Positions 24,358 through 36,491 of a DNA stretch of 64,000 nt are shown in pieces. Source of the stretch: Corbicula japonica. Taxonomy: Eukaryota; Mollusca; Bivalvia; Venerida; Cyrenidae. Both the position numbers and the translations under genes were made by a program. The stretch lies in assembly GCA_038501625.1 (NCBI GenBank), contig JAZAYU010000013.1, forward strand, positions 2,790,001 to 2,854,000. Reading direction: 5' to 3'. Each line of letters begins with the position of its first letter. The first letter of the stretch is position 1. The notes beneath the pieces were generated by a model. The model did no database searches, was not told where the DNA came from, and saw only the letters and a list, made by a program, of their open reading frames with translations.

Positions 24358-25437
24358 AAAAAATCACATGCCCACAATTACTTTGGCTGGGCTTAATCTC
24401 TGACCAGTCCATAGAGACCTGGTTTTATGACAAAATGGATTTCAATACTCAATTTTTGAATTTTTGACTGATGAGCAGCAGCCATTAATCCAATGGATAT
24501 CTGGTTAGATGAGTGGATTACAGGTACAGTACATTCCACATAACTGAATACTGGTTATTTGAATTCTTCACTTATTACATGTACGTATAATAGAATCTCA
24601 AAACAAACAGCCATTTCTGTATATTTCTATGATAAATATTCTCTGTATTTGAATAGGTCACAGCATGCATTTTGTTTATTTGGATAGCACTTTTCCACCT
24701 TACAAAGCTAATCCTACTTGAAAGTCACATGTTTCTGTCAAAGCAATGTTATTTATTGGTAAACTTGATAAATCCAATGCCATTGTTTCTTTCATATTTT
24801 AAATAATGACATCTGTTCACTTGCACACATACAGTATCATAGCAATGAAAAAATGAGGTTTCCCTGCATCTAATATTTTCATTTGTTGTTGTACATAAGA
24901 ATTATTATGTTTAAGGGGAACCAGGAAATTCCAGAATAAAAATAGATTAATTGAAAAACGAATATACACAAAACAGAAAAATACATGTTCTATTTCAAGA
25001 CATGTATGAAAATAACTAATAAACTCTATCATACATGCTCAATTAGAACATTAATTAGATCTGGCAACATGTAAGATTGTTTTTGATAGTAATTTCTGGG
25101 CAACGTTTATGTGCCTCAAGGGAGATAATAACTATTCACAAAGAAGGTAGGTGTATAGTAATCCGATAAATATCATGAATTTCGGATAGGAAAAGTCACA
25201 AAAGAAAATGAGATGACAATACGGGCTAAAGAGACAATCTTTAAAACGAGGCAAAGGCAAAAGAATCAAACAGATACACAGCCCATTTACAGATTATGGG
25301 CCATCTTCAAAACCGTATTCTATTGAACATAACGATACAGATATTACTGAGCAGTTACACTACCCATGACTGACAAAACTGAGAAACATAAAAAATCAAA
25401 AACAGGGCAATATTTGTATGTTAAAGCTCCATTAATT

Positions 25438-26355
25438 AGAACAAGAGCCATGTTAGAGATGGTTAATCCCCCCGCCGGAAATAAGGTACCTGAAGGCTGT
25501 ACTTTCTTATAATTTACAAAGAAAAGCCCTAAAAAATAGGCAAGGTAAAGTTATTGTTCTTACACACTGCATTACCTATCAATGTGCTCTCTCAGTGTAT
25601 GAAGTTTGAATGAAATCCCTCAAGTAGTTTTGGAGTTATGCTACGGACAAAATTTATCAAGTAAATCTGATAAAGGGGAATAACTCTAAAAAATAGGCAA
25701 GGTAGAGTGATTGGACTTGCACACTGCACTACCTACCAATGTGCTCTGTCAGTATATGAAATTTGAATAAAATCCTTCAAGTAGTTTTGGAGTTATGCTC
25801 CGGACAAAATTTATCAAGTAATTCTGATAAAGGGCAAAAACTAAAATAGGCATGGTAGAGTTATTATTGTTCTTGCACAATGCACTACCTACCAATGTGC
25901 TCTGTCAGTGTATGAAGTTTAAATAAAATCTCTCAAGTAGTTTTGGAGTTATGCTCCGGACAAAATTTATCAAGTAAATATGATAAAGAGGAATAACTCT
26001 AAAAATAGGCAAGGTAGAGTTATTGTTCTTGCACACTGCACTACCTACCATAACCAATGTGCTCTGTCAGTGTATGAAGTTTGAATAAAATCCCTCAAGT
26101 AGTTTTGGAGTTATTCTCCGGACAAAATTTATCAAGTAAATATGATAAAGGGGAATAACTCTAAAAATAGGCAAGGTAGAGTTATTGTTCTTGCACACTG
26201 CACTACCTACCAATGTGCTCTGTCAGTGTATGAAGTTTGAATAAAATCCCTCCAGTAGTTTTGGACTTATGCTCCGGACAAAATTGTTTTGGACGGACGC
26301 ACAATCGGACGAATGGCATTCCAAATATCCCCCTCGCATTTGGCGGGGGGATAAT
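25438..26355 (+). mobile_element. Pearl/Helentron-like element 3
   Basis: Begins AGAACAAGAGCCATG with CCCCCCGCCGG. The core is about five 155-bp units (AATAGGCAAGGTAGAGTTAT ... TTTTGGAGTTATGCTCCGGA), followed by a GGACGGACGC run and a stem-loop (ATCCCCCTCGC ... GCGGGGGGAT) at 26325-26354. Same architecture as the other two but an unrelated core. Confidence 0.82.
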
Positions 26356-26496
26356 AATCAGGTTAATTGAATCAATGGTCCAGACAAATGGACCATTCAA
26401 ATAACCCAATTCTACTGTATTGCATACTGGTACATGTACCATACCGTTCAGAACATAGGACCAGCATTCGGATCAGAATGGGTATGAATGGGACTA

Positions 26497-28878
26497 CAGC
26501 GTTTTTTTCCCCAAAGGGGAAAGGTTCCCCTTCCCCTACAACTGGGAAATTTTTCGCGTCGTAAAATCTTGAAATTGGGAAAAAAATCAGCGGCAAAATA
26601 GCCAAATTGGGATTTTTTCTTAATTCATGTAAATAAACCCTAGGGATTTTATTCAGCTTCACCAAGCATCATAAGGTCTGGTTCCTTAACAGGAAACCCT
26701 TAAGTGATGTAACTGTTATGCCAGAACAAAGTTACTGCCAATGCAGTGACTACCTGTCTATGGAAAAATAATTTCCATTGGCAGGAAAAGTTTCTTTGAG
26801 GTTGCAATTAATGTGAAATGAATCTGATAAATCTGCATTTTAAATTATAAAAGGAGCAGGCTTTGCGAAAGTTGCCGGACCATCGGACATGTCTGGCTAA
26901 AATCAGACCGGTCCGATAATATTTTTCCGAATTCCGGACCTTATGTCCGGCACAATTCAGTCCTTTATTTTCTGGTAAAGACTGAGTAAGATTCTATCTG
27001 TCTGGTACGAGTACATGGATTTATCAAGCCAGATCAAGACCAAGACCGAGTTTTCTCCCTTGAATAAAAGAAAACTTAAACTGATGAAAAATGAAAAGCA
27101 AAACAATAGGAATACGAGTCCAAGCACCCGCAGCGTAAATTTGTTTTAAAAAATGGAGAAATGGACGCCTATAGTTACTTTTCGATGAGAATAGTTCCGA
27201 TGAGACAGTATTTGATGACACTGAAGAAATTGTACCCAGTTCTGATATACGTCCAGTGGAATCCAGACCATCCACTTCTTTTTCCACATTCTCTATTGAC
27301 ATGTTTTGTGATAACAACTCTAATTATGATGATGGCTGTTTAGTCTCAATAATTCGACTGCAAGCACAGACCCATTATCATACTGACTTTTTACAGATGT
27401 CTGTCCTTTACGTCTCAAGCAGTTACGATCAAAACTGTGGTGGAAATCGACCCGATTTAAATTCTGTTATTTATCGATAAACGTGAGTCAGGTAAACTTT
27501 AAGCGCCGAAATCGAAATTTGTTGACATGGGTGGAGGTTTAAAAGAGTTTTGCATAAAAAACGAAACCGTTGTTTATAAAGGATTACATATACTGATTCT
27601 ACTTGAATGTGGCTTTTCAGGTATGTAAATTTTTTAAAGATACATATGATTTAAGATGCTTTATGGAGCCGCCAAAGTTGCGATTCAAATTCCGATCGGC
27701 GGCATATAGAAATAGAAGAAACATTTTCCGCATTGATTTGAATAGTAACTGGGTTGTGTGCGATGGATGATCATCACATATATAGAAAAGTCCTTGTCGC
27801 GCACGAATAGTTGAGCTAATGGCTGTTTAGATAGTTATGAATGTTTTGATTTCCAGACAGAGTCTATCAATCTGGATAAACTTATGTTTAATGTATGACA
27901 ATAAAAATGTTACAGAAACCTTTAAAGGATGTTATGTCTTTAATTTAATACACAAACAAAATTATACATATATTTGAAAAAAAAATTCGGTCAGACAAAA
28001 TTTCTTTTGGTCAGACAAGAGTTGGAAGTTTGTCTGACCGAATGTCAGACAAGAGTTGGAAGTTTGTCTGACCGAATCTCAGACAAAGTTTTCAGCAGTT
28101 ACGCGAAGCCTGAAGGAGTGGGGGCTGGAGTCAGTGTCAGGTTGAGGAATGTGTTTTTGTGCTACAGCTAGCTCAAGGATAGCTTCTGAGCGGGACTCGG
28201 TTTGGTTTCCAAATATGTTGGAAGGCTGGATTCAAGTTTAGTTTCAGTCCAATTTACGGCGGAAAGTACGGGAGGTTGCTCGATACCGGTACCTACATTC
28301 ATTGGTTCAAATCGCTCAGACTCGGGACTCGTCGCCAATTGCATGGGACCGGTCGATACATGTTTATATCCAAAATCTCGCAACAAAAGAGTGCCAGTGT
28401 TCGTATTTAACGGCTTCCTTTGAAAAATCGCTCATTCTAAACGTTGTTGTGAAGTGATATCCAGTTTGTTAACTACTTTCAGTTTCTGACGACTGGTCTT
28501 TGCGCTTCAATTTTATACATAAGAATCAGTCAACTTGCAATTATTGACCGTAAACCAGTCTGAAAAAAGGATGTATATAAAACGCGGACCGGATCGAAGA
28601 CGTCACATGTCTGTACTTTATTTAATGACAACAACTGAGTAAGAGTCTAACCGGAGCGTTGATAAGAGTTACTCCCTTTTGAAGGTATGGTTTGTTTACA
28701 AACGAAACGACATTTCTTGCAAAAACTCTTTTGTCAATTGGGAAACAGCACTGTTTGTTGTTGGAAACATTAGCTTTGGGGATTGGGAAAGTCCTGTACT
28801 TTAAATTGGGAAGACTCTGGTCAGCTTTGGGAATGGTACCGTTTTGCGGAGGTAGTTAAAGAAGGAAAAAAAACGCTG
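26497..28878. mobile_element. Outer hAT-like element, hosting a second one
   Basis: Inverted ends CAGCGTTTTTTTCCCC and GGAAAAAAAACGCTG, flanked by GACTA (26492-26496) and GACAA (28879-28883), one mismatch in five. Both ends are rich in ATTGGGAA words. A TATAAAA-containing stretch near 28575 may be promoter-like. Open frames at 28168-28423 on both strands have no recognisable match. The interior 26857-28112 is a later insertion. Confidence 0.68.
26857..28112. mobile_element. Inner hAT-like element, 6-bp target duplication
   Basis: Ends CAGGCTTTGCGAAAGTTGCC and (inverted) CAGGCTTCGCGTAAC, flanked on both sides by AAGGAG (26851-26856 and 28113-28118). Near the right end a GTCAGACAAGAGTTGGAAGT block is repeated in tandem. 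It contains a plus-strand frame from ATG at about 27529 (MGGGLKEFCIKNETVVYKG...) ending at a GTATGT donor, possibly the first exon of a lost transposase or captured gene. Confidence 0.75.
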
Positions 28879-30142
28879 GACAATGGCAGGTCGAGCTGTC
28901 CTGCTTGAATGAGTTTGATTAGGTGTGGTACAGTTAGTCCTTTAAATATGATGTCGTAAATGCTTATTTATCATTTTTTTATTTTATGGCAATTACGACG
29001 TCATATCGCCGAAAGCAGTTTTCCTGTCGCATGTTCCGACCGATTTTCAGTCGGGACGATTATCTTAGTTATCTGCAATTTTAAAACATGACCGGCCTAA
29101 CTGTAGCAATATTTTATTAAGTTAACTCTAATTCTTGCTTCGGACACAAAAATTACTTACATTATCCAGTTATAAACTGCGATAATCCATTTTAATTTCC
29201 ACCACAGTGTTTTGTCTATGCAGTGCTGAGCCGTGTAGACATTGCTCGATTCTGATTGGCTCATGCAAATCACGCAACCGCCTCATGTTATACAGTACCA
29301 ATTGGACGAATTATAGATAAATAGATGTTTTTTATAATATAAATCATACTTCACTATAAAATCAGACAGAAATATATATTTTCTTGATAATTAAAGTTAA
29401 ATTACAATAGCAGGGTTCGACATTAAGGCCCGACCGAATGACATTTACTAGTTAATTGACGGTTCGGTCTTGTCACGTCATAGGCTAGCTGGACCGAGTG
29501 GTCGTGTTGCAAAATTGTCAAAATCCGCCAAAATATTCGGTTTAATTAAGTTTCAAAAGCAAACTTTCGGTCAATCTCTGACAAATTTTGCCGATTCAAT
29601 TTCCTTTCAGTAACTGGGAACTTCGTCTTTACTATTTTTAAACAATCTTGACATGTGTTCAACTAAATCGCTAATGTATCCAGATTGAGGCTGTGTTATC
29701 TAAAATAAAACATATAAAATGCCCGTATGTATACGTCATAGTCTATTTATTTCATAGAGCAACAATGAACAAATCGACAAGGACGTGTCCATACGATGTG
29801 GTAATGATATTCATTATGGAATAGGAACTGTCGCGAGTAAATGAATTCATACTATCAGCGTATTTTCATTTATGTATGTGCTCCAACGATCCGTTAAACA
29901 TGATTAAACTTTTTGATTGTAAGATAAAACCAACTAAAAACAAATTCATACATACTTGCGACAGTTTCTATATTCCATAAATAAATTGATGGAATCCCAA
30001 GTAATACGACATCGGACTGTTTCCGGTTTTGTTTTGTTATTAGTTCTGACATACGACAATGAAATTTTTATGTAAAATACGAACGATCTTCTTAATTTTG
30101 GCCATTGAAGGTCCACCTATTCATTTATACAATGCCCACCAA

Positions 30143-31060
30143 TAGGGCTGCGTACCGGTATTCGATATATATCGAGAACCGGTATTTAGGGTTTGATAGG
30201 TATATTGTATCGAACGTTTATGTATCGACTGAAATATCGGTCCCATAACAAAATTTAAAATACATCAAATTAAACAGATATCGGCTTGCATTTCTCGCAA
30301 TCTGAAAACATGTTGTTGTTGTTGTTTTTGTGACGTCGTTGTATGGCTAAAACCCGTCCTCTACCGTCCTCCGCGGCAGACTCGGTTGCTTAATGTTATT
30401 TTGTCGCAGGTGAGTTTGGTTGCGGATTCTTTTAAATGATTCAAATCCTTTATGGATGATAAGTTGATAACTAAAGATAACACTTTCTTAGCTTGAAACG
30501 TTTATAAATTTATTTTAGCTAGATTGTTTTTCGAAACAAATCCCACTTTAGTTCAATAGTGTGCCGTCCGATTCTAGTACCGTCATAGACCGGCTTTTAC
30601 ACCATACATTTGAATACTCTTCTATTTAAAGATAAAAATCCGTTCGTCTGCAACTTTGCGAATATGCCGCCTCCAAAAAGTAAAGTTTGGGAGTATATTG
30701 ATCGCAAACCAGATGGAGCCCAGTGTAAACTATGTAATAAAAATGTTACAAGTAAGGGTGGCAACACTACGAACCTTGCAGCCCATCTACGCCGTATTCA
30801 CAAGATTGGATGTTGGATTGCATGATTTTCCTAAAGAAAAACTCCAATAAAAGCTCTGTTTTTTATTCAGAGTAAATATATATGTATAGTAGAAACCACT
30901 GAACATGCCATTGGGGCAATATAAATTTTAAAACAACAGGGTTTTTCTTTCTTTATTATATTATATAAAAAATCATAAATATCATATGATATATCGAATA
31001 TCGGTCATTTTGTATCGTTACAGATATCGTATCGATCATTTTGACCGATATGCAGCCCTA
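30143..31060 (+). mobile_element. Nested hAT deletion derivative with BED exon
   Basis: Inverted ends TAGGGCTGCG and TAGGGCTGCA, extended by CCGGTAT/ATCGGT words, flanked by CCCACCAA (30135-30142) and CTCACCAA (31061-31068), seven of eight bases equal. A GTGAGT donor-like site after a GC-rich segment near 30410 looks like the element's own 5' exon. It carries only the N-terminal BED finger; the catalytic and dimerisation parts are deleted. Confidence 0.85.
30664..30825 (+). CDS. BED-type zinc finger, N-terminal remnant of a hAT transposase
   Basis: ATG at 30664 starts MPPPKSKVWEYIDRKPDG, then CKLCNKNV and NTTNLAAHLRRIHK. The W-x-Y/F near the start, C-x2-C and H-x4-H with an N-T-T-N-L-x-x-H-L core define a BED finger, the DNA-binding domain of ZBED proteins and hAT transposases. 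Translation stops 54 codons from the ATG, just after the finger, so the product would be a free DNA-binding domain able at most to occupy hAT ends. Domain call is firm; expression is unknown. Confidence 0.8.
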   Translation: MPPPKSKVWEYIDRKPDGAQCKLCNKNVTSKGGNTTNLAAHLRRIHKIGCWIA

Positions 31061-31476
31061 CTCACCAAGCCCTTGAACATTGGTGGCATGGGGGACAAAG
31101 GGCCAGACATCCAGACTGATGTTTAACTATAACCTAGTAACTGTGTAACTCATACCTGACATTTTTTTTTTTGAAGTTCAGTGTTGTTAACAATAAATCA
31201 TGATTGACAGTTCAGAGTTGAAGCTATTTTATATGGTAATCACTGTTTCTAATTTTGGTTAGTTATTTTGTTTGTTCATGGTATATGTATATGCATGTTT
31301 AACTTATATACATATATCAGTGCTGTGCCCTTACAACAAGCCAGTGTACATTTTCAGTGTTGTAGTACCGTTAACATGTTGGTCTAGTACATGATAGGTC
31401 AGGTCAAGTAGATTTTTAAAGTAACTGGACCACTGGTCTAGTTATTGAAAAAGTTTTAACATCGAACCCTGAATAG

Positions 31477-32905
31477 TTTGATTGTTTTTCTTACTGTTTA
31501 AAGGACATAACCTGACTATTAAAATATTAGTTTCATCTACGAAATTTTACGCAACTGTCAATCGGCAATATGTCAAGTGAAAGTTCTGCATACACAGTAC
31601 TTGATTTGATGCTTAAAGGTGAATTTTGTTATATATTTTCAGTGTCTAATCATTTAAAGCTGAGATTACGACTTTCTGTAAACTTTTTTGTTAAAACTAA
31701 ATACATGACACGTTTTTGATGCATCGCGTTTAGAGGTAACGCTTGCCAATATGAAAAATATAAAATATCAAAATATTAAATGTTAAAGAAGCATGCGTTC
31801 CTCTAAATATTTGGAGTATGGTACAGTATGCTGACCCCTAAAAACCAGTAACCTCACTGGATATCCATGGGATTATTGGGGTACTCTTCCTGTCATAATG
31901 ATAAACAATCTTTGAGCTGTTTGATTTTTATTTGTGTTGTTTGATGTTTATTTTTTCTAAAACCAGGTCTCTGTGAACCTGTCGAAATGGCAATCATAAT
32001 TGGGAGGCATAACTCAGTAAAGTAGACAAAGCACTTTCCAAGCTTTTGATGGTAAAGGATAATTTTTCAATAAAGAATTGTAGAGATAGTTTTTAATTTT
32101 AAATTCAGAACAAACCAGAAAGCGGAAGCGGAAATAAATTATAGCTTACAAATTGTTGGCCTTTCAGTCCTCAGATTTTCTGAAAACTTCCGTCAAATCA
32201 CGTTCAAGACTTTAAATTTCTTAAACATGATTTACGTATTACAAAGAAGATTTCTAACCTGGAAACAATCCTGTTTCAAATGAAAATTGACAGGTCACAA
32301 GATCGATAAAAATAATGTAGGTCAGTCGATTTTCATATGAAAGGGAAGTAACTATTGTAAAATTATTATAGTGTATCGAAAGGCTAAAGATAGTTTGTTC
32401 GGGCTAAATTGGTGAGCGAACGCAACCTGAAAGGTTGAAGTCCAAGTGGTACATTTAGTCATTTATTGTTTACTGTCGTAGTAGAAATGCAATGTTAGCT
32501 TTACTTAATACAAATTATGCTTATTTATGTTATTTTAAAATAATTCGGTTTTCTTAATAATGTATGTCGGGTACAATATCTAAGCTTGCGTCCATTATCT
32601 ATATTTGACCCCGGTTATGAATACGGTTTATATAAATATATGAAATGTTTAATAACCATTATCTCTAACTAGTGTAACATATTGTTAGGATGAAGAACAA
32701 GTTTCTGCATTACGATTTTGGATATTTAGCAGGAAATAATACAATATTCCAGGATTGATAATTAGAAGTAACACATATATAGAACCAACAGATCAGTTTT
32801 CAGTGTAATATAGCTTAAAAGGATATACGAATAGGAGAGATACTGGATACATAGCACATTGCAAGGTCTGCTTATAATATACCTTATCTCATATCCACAA
32901 AGGTT
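31477..32905. promoter_or_regulatory. 5' flank of the mitochondrial-type gene
   Basis: Unique AT-rich DNA. The promoter of the gene starting at 32906 should lie at its right end, but I see no clear TATA or CpG cluster. Confidence 0.3.
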
Positions 32906-33006
32906 ATGGTAACGCTTAGTGCAATACTCCAGGCACCGGTCCAAGCCTTGCTAAGGCCGGCTGTGTGGTTGCCAGGAATAAAGCGTCTGCATAGCTACAG
33001 AGAAGT
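32906..33006 (+). CDS. Putative mitochondrial membrane protein, exon 1 of 4
   Basis: First exon of a complete 125-residue gene (32906-33006, 33652-33757, 35239-35301, 35891-35998). It starts MVTLSAILQAPVQALLRPA and continues VWLPGIKRLHSYRE, an amphipathic stretch rich in Arg, Leu and Ala without acids until the end: a typical mitochondrial presequence. The donor is GT/GTAAGT, phase 2. Four GT/AG junctions keep one frame across 3 kb to a stop, and codon choice is more GC-rich than the surrounding introns, so I take it as real. The mature part has an acidic segment, one hydrophobic segment (about residues 74-97) and a basic C-terminus (LNKFRLQRLRNAMK). I do not recognise the family; a small inner-membrane or respiratory accessory protein is a guess. 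Confidence 0.65.
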
Positions 33007-33651
33007 GTAAGTACGCTTTAAACATTACATAAATCGATTTTTTTCCAAGGGAATAAGTCGCAAGACATTTCACGAGTGGTTAGAAGACTGAGTTTAGGTA
33101 TAAGGTTACAAAGACTGACAAGAGTAATGTTTGAACTTCACACATTTATTGTCAAAGATACGAAAACGAAATGCATTTGTTATCAGGCTTCTATCATAAC
33201 ATGCAACGGCCAATTAAACTATTAAAACAAACATAGTCATAAAAATTACATGCCACTGGTCTCTTATGCAAGTTTTAAGGCCCAAAATAGTTTGCTTGGT
33301 CGAAAAAACAACAACAATATAAGAAACCATAGCCTAAGCAAACTATTAATCAATGATTGATGGTGGTTGCCATGAAGCCCCGCTTTATAGTAAGCATGCA
33401 TTCTCTATCTGCAACAATACATACACTTTATACCGGTAACTTGAGCTAAAACAACTATAACAAATGTGATGTACTAGCCTTTGCACAATCAATCAATGGT
33501 TTCCTTTTTAAGATTGCGTTTCCTTTTTAAGATAAACGTTAAGTACTAACAATCTGAAACTACCATGACTTTAACTATGCTCCTGTAGTACTATTTCTAA
33601 TAATTAGGGGAGATCCTAGCCAATTTCTACCCGCGCTTGTTTTTTTCGCAG

Positions 33652-33757
33652 CTGGAAGACCGACGTGCCCCACGAGGAGTTTTTTGCTGCCTTGTTGGCT
33701 GCCATCTCCGCCATAATGGACGATCCGGACAACAAAGAATCCTGGGATTATCACAAG
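33652..33757 (+). CDS. Putative mitochondrial membrane protein, exon 2
   Basis: Follows the acceptor TTTTTTCGCAG and ends at AAG/GTTTGT, phase 2 in and phase 0 out. It encodes WKTDVPHEEFFAALLAAIS and AIMDDPDNKESWDYHK. The acidic run and the Trp/Tyr pair look like conserved protein rather than chance frame. Shadow frames on both strands here should be ignored. Confidence 0.68.
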
Positions 33758-34496
33758 GTTTGTTAGCGTCAGCTGACAGTGTAAGAAAACAAGATAAAAC
33801 ACGCTGGGCAGTGTTAGAAAACAAGATAAAACACTCGTTCAGATCAAGAGAACATAATATACAAATGAATCGAAAAGCTATATCGCATGTTTACATTATG
33901 AAAGCATGGCCAGTTTCTTCAATATTAACACACATTTCTAAATATGATAGAATAATTTTATATGGATCGTTAAAGGTAATGTGCAACCACCTTTTCCAGT
34001 CCATGATCGAAACACACCATAATTGTAGATGCTATTAACATTTTGTACACAAATCGTTAACGACATCATTCCGATTTCTATAAATCCATTATTGTCAAGT
34101 TCGCTAAACAGTCATACAGAATGTTAGTTAAAGTTAATTCACAAACATTATTTCTTAATTTTACTTGTTATGGTTAACATAAAATGTTAAAGTCTGAAGA
34201 TTATTTATTGTATTCGCGTATCTACATGGGTACAATATGTGTTTTTAGGCGTAGACTATTTTTTTTTTGTTATTAAGAGTGAATGTAAGCGCTATTTTTA
34301 TGCACCGACTAAGTGTCAGAAGCCTATAACTTGGTGTCTATGACACTGTCTGTCAGACTTCTGTTCAACAGTTTTCACCGATTGTCTTTTAATTTGGCAA
34401 AATCTGTACGGGTACAATAGAAAGGAGTCTAAGTCAAAGCATGATAAACACTGCCTCCGTCATCAGTAAAGGAGCATCATACAGATACAAGACAAC

Positions 34497-34539
<43 letters not shown>

Positions 34540-35238
34540 TCAAGACAACCACAACTGGTTTCGAAATTCGGAGTCTATGATCCCATCTAGGCATGTAAAT
34601 GTACAGTAAATTTATATATGATTGTACATTGAATGTATTGGCCTGCACAATAATACTTTGAATATTTTTGAACATAGAATATGGTTGAACTTTGAATGTA
34701 GATATGGTGGTACATTCAATGTAGATAAAACTGTACCATATTTCGAGACCTTTTCCCCACAAAATATTTCAAATTGGCTTTTTCTGGAATTTTTAAAATC
34801 TACAAAGAACATGTAGTTTTTCAATATTCCACAGAAAGTTTTAGATTCGGATACGTAATTGCTTTCATTGTAGATAGAAAAGGGTGGCTCATTTATTCGA
34901 GTTTTTACCTTCACCCGTGCTGAATGGTTAGACGTTGTCGAAATTTCATATACTTTGGGACAGTATGAGGTAAATGGTGTATTTTCTTCATATGATATCC
35001 ACATAAAGTACGTACAGTATCAATGGGTATTAATAATTTGTTCTAAGTTACTATAAACATTAAAATTCATGAGATTTGAAGGAGCAAGTTAGTCCTTCAA
35101 CTGTTCAGTTGTGATACTTTTTATGTTTAAGACTGTCGCATGCGCGGTCTTCGCGTATTTCGCAAGGCTTTCTTAAAATATGTATGTAATAATTATGAAT
35201 ATGAGAACAATTATATTTGTTCCACTTTTTTATTCCAG
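33758..35238. other. Intron of the mitochondrial-type gene
   Basis: Holds a (TTA)n run at 34497-34540 and a 130-codon minus-strand frame at 34612-35004 without recognisable domains. Nothing else. Confidence 0.45.
34497..34540. repeat. (ATT)n microsatellite
   Basis: About 14 clean units. Confidence 0.95.
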
Positions 35239-35301
35239 GCATATTCATTTTCCACGGGTCTTCTACCATTAATGATTCCTTTTGCCTGCATAGTCAATCT
35301 G
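35239..35301 (+). CDS. Putative mitochondrial membrane protein, exon 3 (symmetric cassette)
   Basis: Exactly 63 nt, phase 0 at both ends, acceptor TTATTCCAG and donor CTG/GTAAAT. It encodes AYSFSTGLLPLMIPFACIVN plus L, the first two thirds of the membrane segment. Skipping would keep the frame but destroy most of the transmembrane helix. Confidence 0.62.
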
Positions 35302-35339
35302 GTAAATAACTTAGTTGTTATTTAACATATTTTGTTTTA

Positions 35340-35817
35340 TATTGGATGACTTTTCCTGAACGCGTAAATTATCAAAAGGCCATACTCATGTTCAAAGTTT
35401 TCAATAACCAAGCTCCAGTTTACTTGAAAAACCATTTCCTATACACATCCGACATACATTAAAAAATCTTGCGGTCAGTTTTTAATCCCCAGCTCTATCC
35501 ACCTACACCAAACAGTGAACTCTTTCGCAAAACATTTATTTACACAGGAACACACATCTGGAATTCTCTTCCAGAATATGTAAAAAGTTCTTACAATTCA
35601 AAGCGAACTACTTTTGCTGGAAGAAAGTCTTCGCCTTATCATAAAATGTAGTTTGATTACTAGTTTTGTAGCTTTGTAGTTATGTTACTTTTGTAATTTG
35701 CATTTGTAACCATATTATACTGTTTATCTTCATCAAATGTCTAAGTACATGTACTTTCTTTGAGGGCCTTATTGAAAATTGACATTGTCAAATAAGTCAA
35801 CCTCGTAAAATAAAGTC

Positions 35818-35853
<36 letters not shown>
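35340..35853 (+). pseudogene. LINE 3' end: reverse-transcriptase C-terminus with (ATT)n tail
   Basis: Translates, with one stop, as NYQKAILMFKVFNNQAPVYL ... RSVFNPQLYPP ... GTHIWNSLPEYVKSS, the C-terminal domain typical of non-LTR reverse transcriptases (ALN-APxYL and W-N-S-L-P motifs). It ends in a 3' untranslated part and an (ATT)n tract at about 35819-35853, as in LINEs with microsatellite tails. 5'-truncated insertion in intron 3 of the mitochondrial-type gene, same strand. Confidence 0.78.
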
Positions 35854-35855
<2 letters not shown>

Positions 35856-35890
35856 GTGCACACACTGTTACAATACTGTCTCTTTTCCAG

Positions 35891-35998
35891 GTGTTTTTCT
35901 TTGTTCCATTTCTGGACATGGATCTCAACAAATTTCGCCTGCAGCGACTCAGGAATGCAATGAAAGTTAATGTAGTTGTCCAAGAAACCCACCAATAA
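35891..35998 (+). CDS. Putative mitochondrial membrane protein, exon 4 with stop
   Basis: Follows TCTTTTCCAG, phase 0, and runs to TAA at 35996-35998. It encodes VFFFVPFLDMD then LNKFRLQRLRNAMKVNVVVQ and ETHQ: the end of the hydrophobic segment followed by a basic helix. No canonical polyadenylation signal was identified with confidence. Confidence 0.66.
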   Translation: MFFFVPFLDMDLNKFRLQRLRNAMKVNVVVQETHQ

Positions 35999-36491
35999 TA
36001 TAGCTGAAAGAATAATCTTTTAATTTAATGTTGGGAGAAAGATGCAAACCTGAGATTCGTAAAGATTTCGCGAAGCAATATTTACTGAAATGACTTTTTG
36101 TTTGATATGTTCAGATTAAATGATATGTTTTGCTTCGTAATCCAAACATGTGCGAAAACAAAAGTTTCTTTTATCCGTTTCACTTAGAGAAATGATTATA
36201 AAAAGTATCGGTTAACATTATGAATTAAAATAGATGAAAAGGGAACTTTGAAAACCACCGAACACGACAAATTTGAAAACACTAAAGGCTCGGTTTGAGT
36301 GAGTTAAAGCTCAAATTTAAGACTTGAGATGTTAAAAAGGGGAAATATACCACACCCAGAACACAGCCTCACACACTGCCAAAAGGCACAGAAATAATTA
36401 GAAAAAACAAAATAAAATATTGGTTGATTTAAAATTTGAAAATGTATAGATAACACCAGATCCATGCAAATACGACGGCAGTGCCTAAACT

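Larger units (their letters stand above)
29411..31471. mobile_element. hAT-like element, 5-bp target duplication, hosting a BED-finger hAT
   Basis: Ends CAGGGTTCGACATTAA and (inverted) CAGGGTTCGATGTTAA; AATAG flanks both (29406-29410 and 31472-31476). About 1.1 kb once the nested 918-bp element is removed. No transposase recognisable. Confidence 0.75.

Noticed and set aside
33575..33824. Minus-strand frames over exon 2 of the mitochondrial-type gene
   Set aside because: Antisense shadows of a well-supported exon.
34612..35004. 130-codon minus-strand frame in an intron
   Set aside because: Long for AT-rich DNA, but no domain, no splice partner and low-complexity Ser/Asn/Lys composition.
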